This document shows positions 56,107 through 64,000 of a stretch of 64,000 bases of DNA, in pieces. The notes under the pieces are model-generated. The model worked only from the letters and a program-made list of their open reading frames with translations, did no database searches and had not been told where the DNA came from. The stretch comes from Zingiber officinale (lineage: Eukaryota > Streptophyta > Magnoliopsida > Zingiberales > Zingiberaceae). How positions within the stretch are numbered: position 1 is the stretch's first letter; each line of letters opens with the position of its first letter. The position numbers and the translations under genes are program-made. The DNA is taken from contig NC_055998.1 in NCBI RefSeq assembly GCF_018446385.1, forward strand, positions 68,442,744 through 68,506,743, read 5' to 3'.

Positions 56107-58958
56107 CTTCTACTGGAAGGAAAACTCAAACAAGCGCCGAAGCCGAGCGAGAGGGTTCAACGCACGCCAAGAGTCCCAATGTTATATATACCGTAACATC
56201 GAATCGATACGTCTCATAATATAACGCTCGATATAATGAAATAGACTTTTGCAATATCATCCGAGCTTTTTTTATATATTTTTTTAAAAAAAAAACTTCA
56301 GTAATATACTTGTAATTATCTTATTATTATATGACATATAATTAAAAAATTAATAAAAAAATTCAAATACCAACTATTTGATGATTTGAGATCGATTAGA
56401 TTTAAATATAAATCACGAAAGAAAAAACACTTCAGTGAACAAACATACATATAAATTATTTAAAAAAATCACAGAAAAAAAGATGTATAAAATTGAGGTG
56501 CATTTTGTTCATTTCTTCATTTTTTTTCTGATTTCCTAACATTTTATTTTAAAATTTTTTAAGAAAATCAAAGATGTAAAAAAGATATTATAAAACATGT
56601 TTCTATTTTATAATGCTATTTTTTTGCTTTTAAAAAATTATAAATGAAAATCTGAAGAAAAAATATATATAACCAAACACAATTACACAAGCCTCTCTTG
56701 GATTGAGTTAGGCTAAGCCTTTTTTTTTTCCTAATTTCACAGAATAGATAATGAAATTCCGTAAAACAAAAAGATAGATACATAAAGAATTAGATAATCA
56801 GAGACGATAACAAATCGGATATTGTCTACTTTAATTCACTACAATCTCATTCACATATATTTTTTTCCTACTTGTCCATACTTACACATGTTAAATATAA
56901 TATACATGGATAGTCATAAATTTAAATAAATCTAAATTCGATGAGAACCTGAATCATTTCTAAGATAGATTTTTTTTAAGGCCTTAGTATTTTTTTAAAA
57001 AATAAATAGTATTTTTTATAAAATATTATTAGAGACGTTTAATTTAATTAGTAAAATTAAAAAGGATAATTTATACCATAAAAAATTATTTTCACAATCG
57101 GAAGCATTATCAACTAAGTCGTACACTCACTTCTTTATTAGTAAAATTTTAAAAATAAAAAATTTTGTATGCTAAACTTTCTAGTATGATTTATTAAAAA
57201 TAATATATTTATCTAATAAATATTTTTAATTAAATAAATTAAATTAAATTTTATTAATAAAATGTTAAAAATACTAATGGCAATGGTTAATAAATTATAA
57301 TAATATTATTGCTATATATTTTAATTATTATCTTAAAATTTTTTATCCATCAATTTTAACTTTTGACGAAAAAATGCAATAACAAATTTGTTATGAAATT
57401 TTATACATTGAGCTGTCATTTAATCAATTTTAATTTTGATAAATTATCAATCAAATTTATTTAGTTGAAAAATTTAGTCGTTAAATGATAAAATAACAAA
57501 AAAAAGGAGTGCATAATAATTTGCAGAGCCCGAGCATAATAAACATGATATAAAAAAGATAATGTAGGAAAAGAAAGAAAAATAAAATAAAATTTATAGA
57601 GATATAATAGTGTAATATTAAATATGTTTTTAACTTTTAAAAATATTTTTATAAAAAAATATCAATTACTAATAAGTATAACAAATAAATATTTTAAATT
57701 TATAAATCAAACTTAATTTTTGTTAGTAAATTAAATTTTATTAATAAAAAATTAAAAATTCCTGATAAATTATAAAAAAAATTAACAACAAAATCTAATT
57801 TTAAAGTAAAAAATTTAATTTATCAATCAAATCTAAATTTAACGAGAAAAAAAATTAAAATGACCAAATTTAACTTTAATTTATAAAAAATTAATAAAAT
57901 TAAAAATTATTGACAAAATCTAATTTGATTAATAAAAAATTTAAATTACTAAAAAAATCTTGATTCAAATTTACTTTAACCATAATTTTAAATATTTACT
58001 CTATATATATATATATACATAGGCCTTAGTGGCATGTGCCTTGAGCCTATTTGAATTGAGTATTAAATATCAAAATCTGACCTAAATGAGTCAGATAAAT
58101 ATTTCCAGATTAACACTAACAAAACAAAAGAGAATAAGGTAAGACCAGTAGAGATGAAGAAAGAAGTTTAAGAAGGCAATTTTTTTAAAAAAAAAAAAAA
58201 ACTCTCCTTGTTCCACACCAAAGATTTTCTCCACCTTCTATGCATTAACTAAAACAGAACATCCAGATATAGTTTTCAATACAGAAGTCAAACTATAAAT
58301 TACCATCCCTTAATGCAAAGAGCAGGGATGATGATGCTCATAATTTGCAAGGAGCAACAACACTTCAATAGCACTCATAGCATCAAATTTAAGGAAAGAT
58401 TTGTAATTCCTTCTTCATATTCCTGCAGAGTAAAAGACTTGTGTTTCCTTTCTTTTTCAAACGAACTGGATAGCAAACTTCTTGTGCTCTATGCAACAAT
58501 TTCAACATTCTATATTCCTCTATATGGTTTTATTCTTCCTTCTTTTTCTTTCTCACTCTCATATTCCCACCAAAAGAATTCCTCAAAAACACACTAGCTA
58601 GCTTGAATCTAAGGAAAGGATTGGAGCAGAATTTTGTACCCCTCTCTGAATGGGGTGGTATAAGTCTGCTTTAAGAAAAATCACAAATCTTTTCCTACAA
58701 AACTTCTTTTTCATTGTTATCTAGGAGGATCCTCAATTAGTCAATTAGCATTAACATTGCTAACCATAAACTTCTGCCAATGTATTTTCATCCAAGCCTG
58801 ATAAACAGATAAACTGGTTGGAATTAAATATTTTCCTGACAATTGGAACAACATTCTTATCTAAATCATAGAATAATTTTCGAGAAAGGTATACACCAAT
58901 TCTGCATACATAGAATTCATCATGAAGAAGAGAAAGTAAGATAGGTAAGACAACAAAA
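56107..58958. other. Intergenic region: POLK 5' side and 3' side of the next gene
   Basis: Bases 56107 to about 56230 should hold the POLK 5' UTR and promoter; the GC-richer patch ends near 56200. From 56230 to about 58010 the sequence is extremely AT-rich with many A and T runs and no gene. Bases 58700-58958 probably include the 3' UTR of the gene at 58959. The short plus-strand frame at 58313-58597 has no recognisable content. Confidence 0.5.
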
Positions 58959-59926
58959 CTACAAAGAAGCTTCAGATTTTGCATGAGGTCTTCTATACCA
59001 CATAAATATTAGCCAAAAAGACATGCAAAGGCCACCATTGGCAAAGTGAGGAATCAATAATCGACCGAGATATGGATAGTAAGGACCAGGCAACTTGAGC
59101 AATGTGAAAAAGCTAGCAATCAGAAACAGATGCCAGGGAGTCTCGCCTTCCTGAAAAAGGAGACCCAACGTTAGAAGAACACTACCACATACATGGAGTA
59201 TAGCTCCTCAAACTCTGATACAAAGAAATCACTAAAATAACAACCGAACCTTAAGGTCTGATGAAAAGTCTTCTGCAACGCCCTTAAGTACCTTGGCAAG
59301 GGTAAAACCGAATGCGAACGGAATAGGGATCACACCCATCTTTCTCTCATGGGCGCAGTAGGACATCTCGCTGAGAGACGTGATAGCTAAAAGTGGGACG
59401 CTGAGGTACCTCAGCACGGCCAATACAAGCTCAAAGATGATGCTTTGGAAAATCCGGACCACTCTCATCCACGGAAAGTTCTTAACTGGTTCAGGAAATC
59501 CATCGAACATTTTAAGGATATCATCAATTCTTAAATTTAGAATTGAGTCATCAGACCCCCCAGAAGTTGTTGCACTCGATGCGAGAGGCACGAGGTCACT
59601 CCCTCCACCGTATCTGAAAAGTTTTAGCGATGTCGCTGGTAATGATTGGAACGGCATCGACCATTGGGGCTGTTCGAGCAGAGAGGCAAGCTAGTGAGCG
59701 TAATAAATAAACTTTTGAAGCGCAAAATATCTATAAAAAACAATCTTTTTTTTTATGGGTTTGAATTAAATAGATTCGACAGATCAGAAACAAAATAACA
59801 GTGCGAGGGGAGGAAGAATGAGGAGATCACCGTGGATCGTCTTTGAAAGGAGGCGAAGGAATTTAGATTCGAAGCCGCCATGGATGACAAAGAAGGCGTC
59901 GGATGAAGGCGGAGAAGAGACGGCAT
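58959..59926 (-). CDS. Small multi-pass membrane protein, probably plastid-targeted, function unknown
   Basis: Three exons with GT/AG sites and matching phases: 59831-59926, 59250-59690 and 58959-59150, giving 242 residues. I chose the ATG at 59924-59926; an in-frame ATG 15 codons further on (MAASNLNSFASF) is as good, and another lies upstream at 60058. The N-terminus is rich in Ser, Leu and Arg with no acidic residues, like a plastid transit peptide. Residues about 95-105 (LRIDDILKMFDGFPEPVKNF) form a hydrophilic, well-ordered stretch. Hydrophobic segments follow: ELVLAVLRYLSVPLLAI, GVIPIPFAFGFTLAKVL, HLFLIASFFTLLKL and GGLCMSFWLIFMWY, so three or four membrane helices. It resembles conserved plant embryo-defective type proteins of unknown role, but I cannot name the family with confidence. 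It lies about 2.9 kb upstream of POLK in the same orientation. Confidence 0.75.
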
Positions 59927-61509
59927 CGCCTTGTTGACTTGCTGGTATTTGGTATATGTTCTTCTCTCGCTCGATGCTTGCGTCGTCGTTCCCGTTTCAA
60001 TGGCAGGGATAGGGTTCCTGGCATGCGGAGTAGGATGGATGCAGGCTAACGGGTGCAAACATCCTAGATCCGTTATCTCAAAAACCAGTTATTATTTGGA
60101 CAAGGCCTGAATAATAATTTGGGCCCATAAACAAGCTTGGAACCAACAATTAGCATTAAATAACTTAGACGGGTATCTTCAATCAGAGATTGAATAACTT
60201 TTTATTGATTTTTTTTTAATGATAAATTTTAATGAAATTATTAGATCTTTATTAATTTTTATATAATTTCATATAGTTGTGAAAATAATTTTATAGACTT
60301 TTTTATAAAATTTTTACAGATATTTATAAATTTTATGAAAACTTATAAATTTAAGGGGGTGTATCCAATCTTAGAATGATCTCACACGATATTTATTTTT
60401 AATAAAATCTAAAATACATAATTAAATTTATTTTTTAATAAAATAATAAATAATATATTTGTCTATAATTTTTTTTCAGCTTTTTATACTTTTATTTTAT
60501 TTTGACTAAAAATAAAGAGAGGATAACATCTTATACTTTTGTAAAAAAAAAATAATAATATAATTTTAAATCCAATAATATTATAATAATTTTAAATATT
60601 TTTATTTACAAATTTTATTCAAATTATCATGAAATATTGGTCAACCCTTTAATTTGATCAAATTTTTAATAAAGTGGTGAATTAATAAATTTGATTAGTA
60701 ATAAAATTAATAATAATATTATTACTTTGATTAGTAATAATATTATTAAAATAAATAAATATAAATATATAAAATTTATTTATAAATTTTTAAACTTTAA
60801 ATAAATTTCATAGAATATTTTAGGGTATAATCTCATTAGACTTTTATTAAATTATCTATTAATTAAGTTGAGCATGAATTTGATTTATTAATATATATTT
60901 TATATTAAAACCTAATGTCTAAGTTTCTCTTCCCTTTACGCATAGCGCCACTGTCCAAATCGACTTCGACTTTGACCTGCTCGCAAGTAGCTGACGAAAG
61001 CATCATCGACCGCCTCAAATAATTTTTTTATTTATTTTCCTCCTTTCCGACGCACTGCAAGCTTCACCTGATGATACTCCTCATTGTTTCCCATCACGAG
61101 CAATCGGAGAAAATTCTCCGTCTGTAGCCTGCCGCCGTGAGCTACCGTCAAAGAAAAGGTTGCAAGTGGTTGTTGTTGCGTTTCGACCGTTTCAATTCAT
61201 TATTTTACCGTTATAACGTCGGAAAACAGTGTTTCAGAGGACTCTCAGCTTCACATGAAATACATGCAGAGAGGTTGATGTAGGCTGTCGAGAGGTTGAA
61301 CAAAGATAGGACCTTTTAGATCAAAGAAATAATCAAAATCGAAGAGTGGGAAGAGAAAAGACTTATTCGTAAAAAATTAAGGTGATTTGAAGTCGATTGA
61401 AATCTCAAGAGTGAGGAGAAGATTTTTTATTCTATTTTTAAAATTATACCAAATATTTTGAAAAACTCTTATTGATTAAAATTTATATCCAATGAATTCT
61501 AAAAGAATA

Positions 61510-61700
61510 AAAATCTATTGAAACCTTAGATACCAAAAGATTTCCATAGAATTTTAAAAAGTCAAATTTGAATACCACATAACTTTTTAAACTCTATAAA
61601 AATCTAATTTGAATACCATTAGATTTCTATAAACTTTATAAAAATCTAGATTGAATACAATTAAATTTTTAAAATCCATTAAAGTCATTCAAAATAATTA
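61510..61700. repeat. Imperfect 41-42 bp tandem repeat
   Basis: Four to five diverged units built on ataaaaatctaatttgaatacca; clear copies of the core begin at 61565, 61606 and 61648. Confidence 0.6.
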
Positions 61701-62011
61701 AAAATTAGCATTGAATGTACTTCCCTTAAATTTTAATCTTTTTAATATAAATAATCTTCCTCTTTCTTTATTTGAATACTGATCCTAATCATACAAGATT
61801 TCTAATGGAATTATATTAAGATAAATAGAAAATGGTTAATTATTTTGTTTCCCACTACATTGCCTATTTTATGAAACTATCCAAGATTATTTACATGCGT
61901 CACATAATGAACAAAGGTACATTATGAACTCTGATGAAACAACCGGAATAAAAAACTAACTCAAGACCAAATAATTTATATCTTGCAAAGTCCTCGTTCT
62001 GCTCCGTAACA

Positions 62012-62227
62012 TTGTTTAACAAGCTACAAGAACAAACCGCTTTAGCATCTCAATCAACGAGCAACAAGGCAACTGTTGTTAGGGTCACTGAAACATCCAC
62101 TGTAAGTGATGGCATTTTAGTTCGTTTATCTGAGAATCACATTGATATTTCAGATGATCTGCTTAGGTTGGAAGCTGCTTTTAACTTCACTAGTTTTCTT
62201 CCCTTGGCAAGACCTGGACGCAATTAG
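62012..62227 (+). other. Unassigned short open frame, 71 codons
   Basis: This plus-strand frame starts MFNKLQEQTALASQ and contains ISDDLLRLEAAFNFTSFLPL, an amphipathic stretch that could be real coding sequence. It has a more balanced base composition than its surroundings. I recognise no family. It ends 92 bases from the stop codon of the convergent oligopeptidase gene, so it may also lie in that gene's 3' UTR (antisense) or be a fragment of a lost gene. Confidence 0.25.
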
Positions 62228-62319
62228 CACATTCGCTAGGAACCATGAGGAAAGGAAGCCTCTGAAGAAGGCAACAAAAGCATTGGATTCCATCCATGTT
62301 CGGTGCATATGGCTTACGT

Positions 62320-64000
62320 CTAGGATTCTGACACCATTTTTATGAGAAAAGCAGCTTCCAGGGCACACTCTTTGGCCTCTAGATACTTACTTTCTTCGAC
62401 TATATCCGCTGTCAGATTAAACAGGATTGGCCTCTGAGGATCATAGACGGTCAGCTCTCTTACTTTTGCAACCCATTTAGCTGCTTCCCATATCCCAAAC
62501 CTATCACATATGAAACAGGTTTCAAACATATGTAAGAACATCTTTTTGCGAGTTTTAACTTGAAAAACTATTTGGCTACAATGCAAAAATATGTATATTC
62601 AGAGGAATCAGCTAATTATGAAATTAATTGGAAGCTAAAACTCAAAAATACAGAGAAACTTCAAATCACTGAAGCATAATTTAATGTTATAATTGATACT
62701 CATAAAAAATACCAACCAAAAGCTATTGAGCTAGAATTTGATGCATTATTGTTGGATACAAAATTCAATGGTACCAACTATTAGTTCAAACTCCAGATAT
62801 GAACAAATTAATGATTTTTGTTTATTTTCTCAATTTGTGAATTGTGAGTTATTATTAGTTTATGGTCTTTAGGAGAATTTTTTTTTTACAATGGATATAA
62901 ATTCAGACAACTTGGTCTCCAAATTTAAGCTAATTACTACTATCTTTCTTTTCTTGAGACATAACAAAATTAAATAATAATAAAAATTATATGTTCAGAA
63001 ACAAGAATGCTTTTGACAGTGAAACTTCAACTCACAAAAAAGCAAGGCATAATAAAAGTTTGAATAGGGTGGCAAATATAGCCAAAAGCAAAAGTCAGCC
63101 ACTAAATTCAGTTCGCAATATATTTTATTTTGGTAACTAGAGCTGGAATGCACCTTGTATTCAAAGATGACGTTACCAAAACAGCTGGATAAGGAACATC
63201 CTTTTGAATATTATCGTAAGGGGAATACTTCCTGATGGCAAGAAAATCTTCAACTTCAAAAGGATAGCCAAATTCCTCATAATCAGCAGGTGTGAGAGGC
63301 AAAACAGGGTGGAGCAGAGTGTTACAGACATCTAGAAAAGGAACCTGAAGATTGAAAAGGCAACCAAGTTCTTTCAGTATAGCAACCGAAGGAAGAAGAT
63401 ACAGTTCTATAAGGGAAACAAACATATGAAAAGAAATAATTAATTATTAAAAAGAGATGTTAAAACACGTTTTTATAGAGGAAACTAATAGTGTTGCATT
63501 GGTCTAGTGATGATCTGAATTTAGCACAAATATAAAGCTAACACAACAGATTTTTTGTATCACAAAAGTGGTATCTATAGTTCCAAACTTATGAACAGTC
63601 AAAGCTATATGGCAAATACTTCAACAATTAGATTTGAAGCTGTCTGATTGAAAATACCATAAAACAAACATGTAGAAATTTCTCCACAGGGATAATAGAA
63701 AAGATAGGAAAAGGACATCCCAGGTAAAATAAGAGATAATAATAATAGTGTACTCTAACCAAGATTACTACAACATGTCGAATACTGGTAATCAAGAACC
63801 ACATTTTAAACTTTCATGAGATGCTAAGAAATTCTTCTTAGTATCAGCAAAAAATTACAAAAGCATTTTTACTGAAATAAAACTGTTTGGTGTATTGTCG
63901 TAAACAGTTGTGCAATATATGACCCAAAGCCCAATTAGTACAATCTGCATGCTTCCAAACCTGCAGCTACAAGTGAGCTTTAACTATGCTTCAGCTTGTT
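62320..64000 (-). CDS. Oligopeptidase B-like (prolyl oligopeptidase family S9A), last two coding exons
   Basis: The gene runs off the right edge. Visible exons: 63154-63344 and 62320-62500, GT/AG, with a split Arg codon; together 124 codons including the stop at 62320-62322. VPFLDVCNTLLHPVLPLT, DYEEFGYPFEVEDFLAIRKY and SPYDNIQKDVPYPAVLVTSS are the hallmark C-terminal catalytic-domain sequences of oligopeptidase B, a serine peptidase that cuts small peptides after basic residues. IWEAAKWVAKVREL follows. The family's catalytic Asp normally lies in an N-D-x-R or H-D-x-x-V motif after VTSS/VTTS, and the His in a G-H-G-G motif. Here the corresponding stretches read SLNTRFGIWE and NLTADIVEESKYLEAKE, with neither residue. 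The catalytic Ser exon is outside the window. This suggests a subfamily with altered or lost activity. No upstream exon could be placed between 63345 and 64000. Confidence 0.82.

Larger units (their letters stand above)
59927..62319. other. Intergenic region with one GC-richer patch and a short tandem repeat
   Basis: It is mostly AT-rich. Bases 59927-60070 are GC-richer and should be the 5' UTR and promoter of the gene at 58959. A patch at about 60945-61330 is exon-like in composition on both strands, but I recognise nothing in it. Bases 61510-61700 hold a 41-42 bp imperfect tandem repeat. A 71-codon plus-strand frame (62012-62227) converges on the oligopeptidase gene. Confidence 0.5.

Noticed and set aside
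56010-56219. Plus-strand open frame of 69 codons
   Set aside because: It is antisense to the first POLK exon, which is better supported by splice phase and homology.
58760-58984. Minus-strand frame of 74 codons
   Set aside because: It overlaps the end of the membrane-protein gene in another frame and most likely lies in its 3' UTR.

Overview
The window is nuclear DNA from a flowering plant: multi-exon genes with GT/AG introns, plant Ty3/gypsy and Ty1/copia retrotransposons, MITEs, a CACTA element, and seed-plant gene families such as VAMP727. I cannot fix the genus. Two parts are very different. Bases 1 to 43,106 are one nested retrotransposon stack. Bases 43,107 to 64,000 hold three ordinary host genes, all on the minus strand.

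The stack, from outside in. The outermost element is an Athila-like Ty3/gypsy retrotransposon on the minus strand. Its 3' LTR runs off the left edge (1-1377), and its 5' LTR ends at 43,106. A Tat/Retand-like Ty3/gypsy element (5674-22050, target duplication GGTCT) sits inside its internal region. It carries gag, protease, RT, RNase H and integrase, a 64-bp tandem array and a block of antisense ORFs. A CACTA DNA transposon (6348-11908, target duplication CTC) lies inside the Tat 5' LTR. It shows no transposase but carries exon-like pieces of at least four unrelated host genes: VAMP727, an inositol polyphosphate 5-phosphatase, an OTU deubiquitinase and a PP2A B' subunit, all in one orientation. 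The Athila 5' LTR is split by a Ty1/copia tandem array (26142-35010), by a plus-strand gag-only copia relative (35011-37638), and by a complete gag-only LTR element on the minus strand (37757-42077, target duplication ATAAC). All retroelements here are fossils with several breaks, except that the gag-only element at 37757-42077 looks structurally whole.

The host genes. A DNA polymerase kappa gene (44085-56106) can be read through 14 exons in a continuous frame of 632 codons. It has an N-clasp, the catalytic Asp and Asp-Glu motifs, a C-terminal UBZ3-like zinc finger and a terminal PIP-like motif. Its introns hold a Mutator-type MITE, a 201-bp tandem duplication, a SINE-like piece, a solo LTR and a hAT-type MITE. 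Upstream is a three-exon gene for a small, probably plastid-targeted membrane protein (58959-59926). At the right edge are the last two coding exons of an oligopeptidase B-like protein (62320 to beyond 64000), where the usual catalytic Asp and His are not visible. The spaces between genes are very AT-rich.

The most interesting item is the multi-gene capture inside the CACTA element. Next come the gag-only retroelement family present in two inverted copies, and the UBZ3/PIP tail of polymerase kappa.
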